From NCBI RefSeq assembly GCF_023856365.1, contig NC_064533.1, forward strand, positions 35,946,118 to 36,010,117: DNA of 64,000 bases, read 5' to 3'. Of this stretch, positions 43,713-55,300 are shown one piece after another. This stretch comes from Brienomyrus brachyistius. Taxonomy: Eukaryota > Chordata > Actinopteri > Osteoglossiformes > Mormyridae. The notes beneath the pieces are model-generated. The model searched no databases. It was not told the DNA's origin and worked only from the letters and a program-made list of their open reading frames with translations. Numbering within the stretch: the stretch's first letter is position 1; every line of letters begins with the position of its first letter. The position numbers were made by a program, and so were the translations under genes.

Positions 43713-44521
43713 CTTTACGTCACTACATTGCAGATAGATTGGGAATTTTTTGTCAGAGTACCAGACTCAAAAAGAGGAGCGTAAAAGAAAAATAGCATAG
43801 TAAGTATTTACTGTAACCCTTTGGAGCCTGAAGTCTGAAGCCTCTCACCCACTTTCAAAGTAGTCTGACATGCCTTGACATTTTAGTTTTTTTGAAAAAA
43901 AACACATTTCCTAAAATCTCCTCTCCTTTAATCAATCCACTAAGCACAAACCCTAAAATTCAAGCTAAACTCACAAAAAAAATGAAAACACTACCAGTCA
44001 AAACTGTTGTTGTCATGTAAATTAGAAACCGTAAGACTATAGTAAAAAAAAAGTATGGTCGTCTACCGAAAATATTTGTATACTGTACAGTTATGACTGA
44101 TAACTAATATGCAACGTTTGCTGTATTCAGTACTCCAGAAATGTTACTGTAAAGAACAAAGCCAAAAAGTAAAGAAATGAGAGGCATATTACAGTAAAAT
44201 GTTGTGCAACTGACAAGCAGGAGTCACGGAAAGAAAGAATCCTCTGTGTGACCCATTTGTACCTTGACATCGAAATTCAGCTCCTATTCACCTATGGCAC
44301 ATATTCTATGTTCTAGTCACTCTTTGGCTTCTTCAAATGTTTAAAAATGTGTGTGAACAGTTTTGAGTCATTGTGTTTAAATGACTACTGTGTGCTGGCT
44401 GCGCTTAACCTCTGCGGCCTGTGTTTTCTATTTTGCATCAAAGTTCACCACAGCGCAAAATGTGTTTTGATGAATGAGAATGTGCTTTCGAGTTTTGCAA
44501 AAATAGAAATGTATTTAAATG
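43713..44521. other. Intergenic, nothing recognised
   Basis: A-rich runs; no gene or repeat family supported. Confidence 0.5.
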
Positions 44522-45456
44522 TCATTTAAACCGGGGTACAAGAAAGAGCAGGTCCCTGGTATTGTTAAATGACTTTCTAACTTGTGCTGAAACCCGGTTG
44601 ACTTCGTGTGAAATCATTCCCAGCTCCAACTTCAGTCCTCCGAAGTAAATGGAATGCGGCATTAATCTTCCTGTTGTTGAGGCCCAGATTGTTGTCAACA
44701 TGCCATGCAGCCAGGTTTTGAACCTCCTGCCTGCAGGTCTTCTCATCATTCCTGATGAGCCCACAGTCACAGATGAAAAGGGGAGTAGAGGAGAAGGCTC
44801 AGCACTCAGCCCTGTGGGACTCCAGTACTCCTCCTGATTGGAGAAGGTACAGCTGCTTAACCAGAAAGTTCAGAGTGAGGTTCTCATGCTATGGTCAATG
44901 AGCTTGGAGACCAATTTTGATGAAATGGCAGTTTAGAATGCTGATGAGAAAACCACAAAGAGCTTCCCGATATATGTCTATTTTGTGGTGCAGGTGTGCC
45001 AAAGTGGAATGTTATCCGATAGAGACAACATCCTCGGTTGACCTGTTGGGGCGATAGGCAAACTGGTAGGGGTCAAGGGTAGGGAGAAGACAAGCTCTTG
45101 GTTGGGTCAGGACCATCCTATCAAGGCATTTAATGATGATGAGGGTGAGCACCTTGTGGAGTGTCATGTAGACCAGTGGCAGCAAAATGCTTTGACTCTG
45201 GAATAATCGTTGTTGTCTTGGCATGTGGGGACAACTTGCTGGTCCAAGGGCAGGTTGAATATGTCAGTGAAGACTGCAGTAAGTTGTCCAGTGCAAGTCC
45301 TCTGTCAAGATGCAGCTATGGATGCAGTCTGGTTCAGCAGCTTCTTTTGTATTGATCATATTCAGTATAGCCTGCATGTCGGAGATGGAGAATGTAAGGG
45401 ACAGCTTGTTGGGGAGGGTTGGCATGTATTTTCTACCAGCTTCTTTATCATCCTTA
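44522..45456 (-). pseudogene. LINE reverse transcriptase pseudogene (L2/CR1-Rex-like)
   Basis: The - strand reads LVYMTLHKVLTLIIIKCLDR, MVLTQPRACLLPTLDPYQFA, YRPNRSTEDVVSIG. The LDPxQFAYRPNRSTEDxV block is reverse transcriptase motif typical of L2/CR1/Rex-type LINEs, following the (V)xKCLDRxVL helix. Further on, SGMMRRPAGRRFKTWLHGML, TTIWASTTG across a frame change matches the xxYRxEVxxLxxWCxxNNLxLN thumb-side block. Frames and stops are broken; not functional. It is interrupted at its 5' side by the MITE at 45457-46227 and resumes after it. Confidence 0.7.
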
Positions 45457-46227
45457 GGTCACTTAAAAAAAAAAAAATTGGTTCTCGTCCCCGCCCGACC
45501 CGCCAAAATGCCTCCGACCCAAATTTTTTTTTATTTCGTAAAAATCGCATGGAAAATGCCCAAGAATGACGAAATTTGAATTTCCCGCGCATTCCACATC
45601 GACGATTGATCCACATTGTGTAATCCTAGTCTTGGAATGGTTTCATGAACCTAAATTTGTCTCTACCTGAGATGGGCTGGTGCAAAGATTTAAATCTGGG
45701 AAAGTGATGTGGTACATGTTCTGAAGTACTTGTTTGTAGAGTTGCATTTCCTTGTTCAACCATTCAGGTTCCTGTATTTTGTAAATTCCTCGTGTTTTAA
45801 CATGTTTTAATGCACTTTCTTTCTAGATATATATTTTAAAATCTTGGTTGTTCATTTAGAATGGGAATGACAAACAGAATATTGGTTTCAAATAGTATAA
45901 TTTTTATATTCACGAATGAAACATCAGCATAAAGTATCCAAATCCATAGTTGGGAAGGCATTTATGAGATACACATGGATCAAGAAATTTACATTCTTGT
46001 ATTTTCTTACATTTAATATATTTGAAACGCAACAAATGAAGAACTGAGGAGGTGTACTAAGTAGGTCTGCTCTCTTCGGTATGTATTTTCAAATATGTAT
46101 TTTCTTACATATTTGAAAGTCCAGTCAATCAAAATTTGTAAAAAAAATAAAAATAAAAAAAATCCCTCCCGCCCGACCCACCCCCTCCAAAAAAAAAGGA
46201 CGAGAACCAATTTTTTTTTAAGTGGCC
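45457..46227. mobile_element. PIF/Harbinger-like MITE, 771 bp, inserted in the LINE
   Basis: The left end GGTCACTT, an A-run, TTGGTTCTCGTCC is mirrored by GGACGAGAACCAA, a T-run, AAGTGGCC at the right end. The inverted homology reaches inward (CCCGCCCGACCC on both arms). TTA flanks it on both sides (45454-45456 and 46228-46230), the 3-bp target duplication of the PIF/Harbinger superfamily, and the termini start GGY as in that group. No transposase frame recognised. Confidence 0.7.
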
Positions 46228-46330
46228 TTATCAAAGCAAGCATTGAAGAGGTTAAGCTCATTGGGGAGGGAGGTGTTGCTGATGGGTTTTCACATTTGTA
46301 TGTAAAACTTTATGGTTAAAACATTAACTA
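46228..46330 (-). pseudogene. LINE fragment on the far side of the MITE
   Basis: TCAAAGCAAGCATTGAAGAG, GTTAAGCTCATTGGGGAGGG, AGGTGTTGCTGATGGG continues the reverse-strand LINE sequence that stops at 45456; excising the MITE and one TTA joins them. Extent uncertain. Confidence 0.5.
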
Positions 46331-46860
46331 AAGATTCTACTGTGAGATAAAAATTAGAGATTTCCTAATGATCAATTAAAAGGGCTGGTGTGTAGCTGGA
46401 CAAAAATCCATAGTTAAGTGTGCTTTTAATAAAGTTTTTAAACTAACAAGGATGATGATTTATATATAGTGTGAATTACTGAAAATTCAAAAGTTTGGTA
46501 GGTAATTCACTACATTTATAACTTTGTGATAGCACAGCAAAGAACTAATTACCGATTCAATACCAGGGTAAGAGTATTAGAAATGTTTTTAATCCAGGTT
46601 AATTTATAAACATCGTTAATTGCCCTGTGGCCTGGTATCCAATAGGCAATATTACAAAAACTAGACTTGACCATTTTGTAATCAACAAACTAAACGCGAT
46701 ATTTCGTCAGCTTTTGTCATCAGAACTCGTACAAAAAATGCTAGATCTCTTACGAGCCAACAAATGAATATGTTTTTGAGGTATTCCGTATTTTAAATCG
46801 TCCTTTCAGAGTCTGATTAGCATATGCCAAAACCTAGATTCACCCCGCCTTCTTATTACA
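46331..46860. other. Intergenic before abcb6, nothing recognised
   Basis: AT-rich; no repeat or gene recognised. Confidence 0.5.
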
Positions 46861-47000
46861 CAGCAGCCGGCAGGTAACATGCGGCAGTACTCGCTAACCG
46901 GTGGGCGTGGCGCTTGCCGGCTTCTTTCAGTGACGTATTCAGTCCGCACCTAGTCGAATGCCGAGTCACTGATCGGCCCGTACGCGGTAGTTTAAGAAGG
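46861..47000 (+). promoter_or_regulatory. abcb6: abcb6 promoter region
   Basis: A local rise in G+C and CpG after an AT-rich stretch, without a TATA box at a clear place. Visible motifs: a GC/KLF-type box GTGGGCGTGGC at 46901-46911 and a CRE-like TGACGTA at 46931-46937. It precedes the inferred non-coding first exon. Assignment rests on position and composition. Confidence 0.5.
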
Positions 47001-47160
47001 ACGTATATCGTCTATTTCTCTTAATATGTGTATGTATCGATCGCTTGAATATTGTTTTTCTGTCCTGTTCATCTACAACCTTAAATTCTCGCTGACTTTC
47101 TACCGTTGTTAAGCAGCCGTAACCTTGGTGTCCTGTGAAACAACCTGTGTCTTGGGAAAG
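47001..47160 (+). other. abcb6: abcb6 exon 1 (5' UTR), start approximate
   Basis: A strong donor AAAG|GTAAGTG at 47160/47161 is the only good one between the CpG-rich region and the ATG exon, whose acceptor at 48775 needs an upstream exon. The transcription start is not visible, so the left edge is a guess. Confidence 0.5.
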
Positions 47161-48775
47161 GTAAGTGTCACTGTAATGTGCAGCACTGCTAAAGGGCTAG
47201 TTGTTTGGTATCACTGCCGACTAATCTTCGCATTGTAGTTTGATGTTGGTGCGTCATTTCCCCCAAGCTTTCGATATTCCTGTAATTGTTATTTGCGAAG
47301 AAGCTTGCAGTACTTCAGAGATCGCAGCTTTGTTTTGGTAGTTGGCACTTTTACGGTGGTGTGGAAAATTCAGGTTGATAAATTATGCATTCTACTACAG
47401 TACTTCGCAGTATATTTTGCTTGGTAAATTACTGTTTCGTGCATATTATTAACGGGACTGCTGTCTCTTTAGGGTTCGATGGAAATCTTGTTGACCTATT
47501 TACTGTATATAGGGTGTGATCGCCAGTCTGCGGTCGTTTTGTAGCTTTACTGTGTAACTTCATTTCGCTACATATGGCAATGACCAAATTACTTCTTTGT
47601 TGTTGTTAGTTTACCTAACATAATGAAGGGTTTCGGAGTACAGAAAAGCAGGGATAGTTGAGTGGTTCCTTTCGGAGTCTCATTGACAGCTGGGGTTCTT
47701 CTGCACCATGATTCAGTCTCTCAGGATGACACACAGACTTAAAGCTCCCAGTTTAGCGGGAAAGCAGGCTGCAGTGTGCGGTGCCCAGCCTCCTGGCATA
47801 GACGAGTCAGCCGGGAATAGCGCAGCTATGGACCGTTTTGGTGCGAGAGCCCGATCCTATTTTTTCCAGCGCGTGTTGTGTTTTCACTGCCTTGTGCAGT
47901 AATAGGCTAAACATCGAAGCGGATGTATACAATCAAGACGGATGTTTTTATTTTAGATTCACCAACTGTATAAGATCGTAAGAAACATGGAGGCAGCATG
48001 TCATTATAAACTTAGCAGACAATGTTGTCGTTATGTAGGCATTTTTGTTTCGCATTGCTGTGGTTGTAGAAATCGACAGTATTTTCGATTAGAACTCCTA
48101 CATTTATTACTGATCGGGATAATTTTACCAAGATGTTTTACAAGGCATAATAGACAGCGCATCCGGCATCCTCTTTGTGGTCACAAGTAATAAGGTTCCC
48201 ATTAATTCTTGGTGCTAATAGAAGGTAGTCTCGGTGAAGAGTCACTGGGGCTTGCCAGAAAATGAAAAGCAAAGAAGCTTATTTTATCAATTATATGACT
48301 TGATGAAATCAAATGTCTTTGATGCAAAACATGACTACAGTAACCATTTGTTATATTACTTAGAATGATTAATATCAATTCTGCCTTTTTGCTGCAATGG
48401 TTCTGGAATAACAGAAAGCCTTTATAAACACATCCCATTAAAGCAGCTGGAGTTCTGGTTTCCAGACCAAATGTGCCAAGGCTTGTGTGCAGCACAGTCA
48501 CTTTGGATGGGGTTACACAGTATGAGGTTACCACCTCCAATTTGCTTAAATTTCTATCTAGAAATGTACATTCAAGAAGCAGTGACCCCCCCCTCTTCAA
48601 ATGGAACAGTCCCTTCTTACTTGCCTCATATAAGCATATTCTTATTAGAGATTTAATGTGTGATTTGAGAGTGTTTGAATCAACAGCATAATCATTTTCT
48701 ATTCAGCTTTGGGAAAAGTATGACGATTTCAGCCACATCTCTTTCAAAGAGTTTTTATTTTTTCTCTCTCAACAG
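47161..48775 (+). other. abcb6 intron 1
   Basis: Contains two short open frames (47708-47902 and 47987-48190) without recognised similarity. It ends in a strong tract (TTTTTCTCTCTCAACAG). Confidence 0.55.
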
Positions 48776-49310
48776 AGGCGAAGGTTCCTCAGTCATGGCA
48801 GTTTTAGGGAATTACTGCAACCCCAGCACCTCGCTTGCACAGGCCTGGGTGCAGGGCGGCTTCTCCCCCTGCTTCTACGCCACCTTGGTCCCTACCGTGC
48901 TCCTCACCTTCTCATTGTTCTTTGGGACATTCCATTGGGTTTGTTACCAGCACTATGGCACAATGATGGAGCCCAAGTTTGTGCCACGCTCACGCCTTTT
49001 CAGACTGCAGCAGGGCTTTTCCGTGCTGCTCTTGCTCCAGTTCCTGGTGGGCATGATCTGGAGGGCAGTACAGGGCACGGAGCTTCATGGCTATGTGTTG
49101 GTTTATGGCTGCCTCTCTGCACTGGGCTGGGCTTGTGCTATTGCCCTGCTGCACTTGGAGCGCCGGCGGGTTCTGGTTCAAGACCGAACTCGAGGACACA
49201 GCACAGTTCTTCTGCTCTTCTGGGCCCTAGCCTTCTCGGCGGAGAACCTCGTTTTTGTCTCTTGGTACAGCCCCCTCTGGTGGTGGGGTCTTGAATCTAC
49301 AGATCAGCAG
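48776..49310 (+). CDS. abcb6: abcb6 exon 2: start codon and TMD0
   Basis: Acceptor CTCAACAG; 19 bases of 5' UTR; ATG at 48795 in context AGTCATGG. It encodes 172 residues starting [20 protein letters not shown] with [13 protein letters not shown], then four or five hydrophobic segments and [20 protein letters not shown] before the donor GTGAGT. An upstream in-frame ATG at 48675 lies in the intron and is not used, because the human start motif (MVTVGNYC) aligns with 48795. Confidence 0.95.
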
Positions 49311-52300
49311 GTGAGTTTTGAAACATTTGGAGAACATTACTTAAAAATGACTCTCTGCAGTGTTGGATATAATGTTTTCAGTAAAATGGCTTTTATTTCT
49401 GTTCTTTAACTCTGTTGGGATTCTGAAAATCTGTTGCTTACCAGTTGATATGTGAATTGTTGTAGATCTGACCATATGTACCGCTTTCAAAACCCGGATT
49501 AACAAGTAGAATATTAAGAAGGAAACCGAAGCAGAGCCCCACATGTCTTTATTTTGTGTATTATGTATTTATGGGTATTATTTTATGTTGATTTATGGGT
49601 TCAGTTTATATCTAGTCCAGGAAACAGACCAGGACCATAAATGTTAGCACATGTTTGGGGGTTGCTAGCTTTTTTTTTTTTTTTTTTTTTACATGATTTT
49701 TGACATGTGGTAATATAGAGTAATAAAACTTATCCTTCCATAAAAATTCGATTTTTGACACATGACAGTGGGGGAAAAGAATAGTCCAAAAGAGTGGGAT
49801 AAACACAGGAGAAATGTTCAAAGTTGCTGAGTCATTGCTCAGCTTTGTCATGCGGTCTCCGCCTCTTCCTCCATCATGCATTTAACTGACGAATTGGCTC
49901 ATGTGCCTGACTTCCTGAGGATCAACACTTTCGTTTGCTACTTTTGTAGACATACAAAAGCAGACATAATTGTCATACTGTGCTGAATTCGTCTGACTTC
50001 CCATGAAGCACACATGTATGTCTTTCAGATGATCAAACAAATATTCCACACCTTTATTATTATTATTATTATTAGATAAAACAGAACTTTGAGGAGAAAG
50101 GAAGAGATTTTATATCTTAGGAAATGTGATTCCATTGCTCATTTTGAATTAATTTACAAAAAATATCTCTTTGATGTAAAATGCTGATTTGTTAAAGAAA
50201 GGAAAATAAATCCTTATCACTGGGGTAGGCAGCCCTGACCTGGTTCAGGTTTTCTGTCCTACCTGGCAAGTTAATATCTGCCTGAGATCAGGTATCTCTC
50301 ATCAGAGACCAGGTAGGATGGAAAACCTGCTATGTTCCGGCACTCCAGGATCAGGGTTGCCTACTCCAGCCATCACAACTGCTCCATCCCTTTATAACTG
50401 GACTATATGTCTTTCTCAGAAGTATAGAGAATGTGTGTTAGTGCTGATGGCTGAGATGCAGTCTATATCACCACAGGTGGAATTTGCACTCTGGATGGTC
50501 CGTTATCTTGGCACAGGGGCACTGTTTCTCCTGGGCTTGAAGGCTCCAGGTTTACCAAAGCGACCATATATGCTTCTCATCAACGAGGATGAACGTGACC
50601 TAGAACATGGACAGGTAATCCTAGCTGTCTGTCAGTGGCAGGACACCAAGACTTAGTGTTAAGGTCTGTTTACTGTATATTCATTACAGCATCGATCTGC
50701 CAGAGATTGTGTACACCCCCTGGATGTGTAGATTTATATCATTTTCATACCCGTACTTGTATTTGAATTCAGACTTTATCTTAAAAGCATTTACTTTAGA
50801 CATCGTACAATTAAAATCTTCAATTTAGGCTGTTTTTGTGTTTCTGAACTGACGTTGAGGTCACGAGTGAGCATATATTAAGTGTACAAATGATGAATGT
50901 CAAAGAGGCAAATGTGGTTAAATGTCTTTATCAGGTGACTAGTTTAATAATCAGCATCAATGAAGTGTTATGGTTATAGCCCTTCCTTAAAATTGCATTT
51001 GTAGTACAATGTTCAGCTTTGAATAAAAAAGGTAAACACAAGTTTTAAATGTAAAAATCAATTAATCCTTTAAAATCTTTTATGAAATAGATATTTGGTT
51101 CTAGTGTAGCGATGAAGATTAAGCAGACTGGGTTATAGTTTCCACTCTGCAGTTCAATAGCAGTAAGAATAACAATTAATATTACCAACCGTTTAAATTC
51201 TTTAATTTTAATGAATGACCCTGATTCAAACTGCGCCTCAGAACTCAGTGACACCCGTTTAGAGGGAAAGTGAATAGCCTGGAAATATCTGGATGTTTGT
51301 GTACCACCTCACTCACTTCACTCATTTTGCTCACAACAATGACTATGCGAAACAAAACAATGACTTTGCAAAAGAAAACAATGGCTATACGAAACAAAAC
51401 AATGACTTTGTAAAACAAAAAAATAACTATGCGAAACAATGCAATGTAAGAATGACACAGCAGCAAATCTGCTTTGTATGAAAACCTTAAAATGGTATAA
51501 AGTATTTTAGCCAAAGAGGAACCATGTTTTATGCTGAATATACAGGTAGGAACCACACCACTTTTTTTCTTTTAATCTATAAGTTTCTCTAGATTGTTTT
51601 ATGCCTCTTTTGGTTATTTTTATGCACTTAAAAAGTTGTCAGGTCTGTTATTTGAAATGCGTTTGCATTTTTTAAAATAATGCTGTCGATGACACTCTGT
51701 ACCCTTCGATATATTCGATGCCCTACTATATCTATTGACCATCATAAAACATGTAATTGGTAGATATATTGCAGATAATGATAATACTCTTGATTCTGTT
51801 TTTGTTTTTAAATGACCATATTGTTTATTTCCTTCTCTGCTCTGTGTGCCTCCCAGCCGCTTTTAGGCGGCTCTCCACAGTCCCAGTCCACCTGGCAGGG
51901 ATTCCGGAAGAAGTTCGGTCTGCTGATACCGTACATGTGGCCCCGGGGCAGTTTCCTCCTGCAGGCGCTTGTTCTCTTCTGCGTCTGTTTGCTAGGTGTA
52001 GAGCGGGCGATTAATGTCTTCGTGCCCATCTACTACAAGAACATTGGTAAGAACATGAATGTTTCCACACATGGCAGCATTGTCACGAGCTGTCAGTATG
52101 CTGATATGGATCCTCTGCTCTGATTTGGTCTGGGTCACTGTTGTTTCTAAGATGCTGGTTTTCTGTAACTATGTAAAATGTATATATAGAAACATGTTTT
52201 CACACCATTTTCGGTGTTTCGTACTAATGTCATAGTTACAAAAATATGACCTGAATTCTGATTGCAGCCGCATATGCTGCAGTACTAGCTGTCGACAGTA

Positions 52301-55300
52301 GATGGCAAGATTGACATATATGCTAAACTAGTAGCGATATTGTCTCTCAGGGACAGCATTCACGCTCCAGCTTTCAGAACTGGAATTTTTTGAAAAGCTT
52401 TGTCTGGGTCATTATTGCATCCAGTAAGTTTTTTAATTGCCCATTATCTTCCCATGAAAACAGCTTCTGATATCCCCGCATTTCAGGAAGGTTTCACTTC
52501 ATTCATGACGTTCACTCTTCACAAGCATAACATTATCCATAGTTGGCCTAATTAAAAATAGCATAATCAGCCATAAATAATGGCTTTTGGCTCTGTGAGA
52601 TTGGGTACTTAACTGCTCATTTGATAGCTAAAGGATTCAGTGGAACTCTGAGGTATTCATTGAAAACAAGTAAATACTTTTGTCTTGTTCACACTGTATT
52701 AAATGACACATTTTTTGTATCTTTCACAAAGTGACCCGTAAATGAATCCCTGTCACCGGCCTGTGCTTATTTTCGGCTATGCGTGCACCAAGCACATGCG
52801 TGTGTTTGTGTGTGAAGCGGGTGTCTCACTGATGTCTCCTTGGCATACTGGAGTGTCTCCTTCTTGGCCGGCAGGATGTGCCCCCCCCCCCCCCCACCCC
52901 ACCCCCAGCACCTCACCCAATGTCAAAGCCCCCTGTTAACTCGCAGCCAAAATGCCTTCGACTCTCACAAAGGGATGTGGGACCAAACTGGACAGCGTTT
53001 AAACCTTTGCATAGCTCTGCTCTGGTGCCCACCGCCACCCCCCCCCCTCCCGGCCTGGGTCTGCTCCCTGCCTGCCTATCTGAATAACATGGACCTGAAG
53101 CACTTTCCAAAAGGCCTCTCTGCAACATGGGTGAACAAACAAGGGATGTTTAGGGACATGTCTGCTCTGTGGTTTGTCACCAAATGCGAATAACGCTTTG
53201 CTGTTTCTAGCCACATAAAAGAGCCGACTGCTGAAAAGGCAGCCTTTTGTGCTGTGGAGTGGGCTTGGGGGTTGATAGGGGAGGTCACCCACCCTGCCAG
53301 TCACGATTAGGGGACGTAAGGGGCTTTCAGCAAAGTTAACACGCTGGTACAAGGGGCTGTTTGTCTGGGGCTCCCTTTACCCCCTGTGCCAAGGCTGAAA
53401 ACCGCAACTCCATTCTTTGCAGTCACCACCAAAAGAGAGAGTCACTTTTTTTCCTCCTCTCTGGCCATTTGTTTTGTATTGTTTCACTTCTTTCCCTTTC
53501 TTCCCTCTTTTGCACCCATTTTACAATCAAAACCCTAATGAATGCAAATGAGTCTGGTTGGGATTTCTGGTCAGCCCCAGATCCGCATTGCCTCGCGGAA
53601 CTGGCCGTGCAGTCACACAGCCGCCTTGGCTCCGCTGAGTGAAGCTTTAAATGGCTGCCTGCACAATGCACGAGTCAAGGTTTCTGAGCCATAATATAAC
53701 CCACTCACAATGGAGCACAAGCAAAGCGGGGCAAAAATGTTGGTGACCTCTAGTCCCATGTCAAGTCTTTTAGTTGCCCTGTGTGACCGATCGTGTCCCT
53801 GCTATGAGTGAGCACCAGAATGTTCCTGCAAAGAACTTTGCAGACGCTTTCTGCAGACGGGATGAATACCTATTTCAATAACAATTACTTATTGTATTAT
53901 GTTATATTAACTCCACATTCTGACAGTCCTGTTCCCTGTAGACACACCAGTTATGAGAACTGGTCTAGCTTGCTTTGCCGTTTGCTGCAATTTCTTCAAA
54001 GTGTGCTGTAGCCATAATATAGTAACACAAATAAAAATGAAAACTTGTGATCTACCTTACGGTACCCACAGCAGAAAATTAATATATTTTTTTTTATTTA
54101 AGAGTCAAAAGGATGATATGATTGAGAATATCCCCGAACTGCACAATGATGAAGTATAATCTATGTTAAAGGCCTCTGTTTGCTGAAGGTGTCAAAATCA
54201 GATGCTCAGAATTCTCCACCCTTTTATGTAATCAGGTTTTTTGCCATTAATCTGGAATAATATTTGTGGTTATGTCACAAAGTTATTGTTATTTGTTTAT
54301 TCTCACAAGACCAGATATCATTCAGTTGTTTTATGTGGCACAATGCTACATAATTGTGGTCTTCTGGTAGCATTTCTTGTAGCATCCCAAGAACATTATT
54401 CTGCTTAAATCAAATTATACGATACCTGCGTCGAAGAAAGGAAGATGATGGCAGCATTTGTTCTTTTATTCCATTATTTAAATGTGAATGCAGTCTTTAA
54501 CTTGTGTTCTTCTTTCTGTGCTCGACAGTCAACGAGCTGTCGGACGGCAGCAGCTGGAAGACCTTGACCACAACCGTTTGTATCTACGTGCTGCTGAAGT
54601 TCTTGCAGGGAGGTGGAGCTGGTAGGTTTAGGCTCTCTTTGCTTTAGTGTCATGGCTCCATTTACTTCCATCTACTTTATCCTTCAGGCTTGTGATTGGC
54701 CAGTTCTCATTCCCAGCCCATCCCCTTCTCCCATCCCCCAGGAGCCTCTGGGTTTATCAGCAACCTGCGGTCCTTCTTATGGATCCGGGTGCAGCAGTAC
54801 AGTAGTCGCGTGGTCCAGGTGCGTCTTTTTGCACACCTGCACTCTCTGTCCCTGCGGTGGCACCTGGGCCGACGCACCGGCGACGTCCTGCGCAGTGTTG
54901 ACCGCGGCGCATCCTCCATTGACAGCCTGCTCAGGTGAGTCCTGTGCCTGTCCTGAGATCGCCAGTCCCATTTCCAAACTTAAACCCCGCCCCCCTCCCC
55001 CCCCCGCACACACACATACCCGCGATGAAGTGAATTTACTTTCAAACGGTACCATTAAAGAATATTCCGTGGGAATAACTCCTGCTTTACCTCTCCCCAG
55101 CTATATTGCCTTCAGCATCTTCCCTACTATTGCGGACATCGTCATCGCCATTATCTACTTCATCTCCTACTTCAATGCCTGGTTTGGCCTCATCGTCTTC
55201 GTCTGCATGTTCCTCTACCTCAGTGAGTGCAGAGACGTATCCAGCAGAGGGCATGTGCCCTGATTGCAGCCATAGCACCAACTCCTTCCTTCACTCCTCA

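Noticed and set aside
48675..48794. Upstream in-frame ATG extending abcb6 by 40 codons
   Set aside because: It lies before the acceptor at 48775, in intron 1, and the protein start matches human ABCB6 at 48795.
49311..49409. Continuation of the abcb6 frame past 49310
   Set aside because: A strong GTGAGT donor ends the exon and the next homologous segment ([10 protein letters not shown]) is in exon 3; the read-through is intron.
51245..51556. ORFs with 7-residue repeats (NNDYAKQ-like) on both strands
   Set aside because: Product of the 21-bp minisatellite in abcb6 intron 3.
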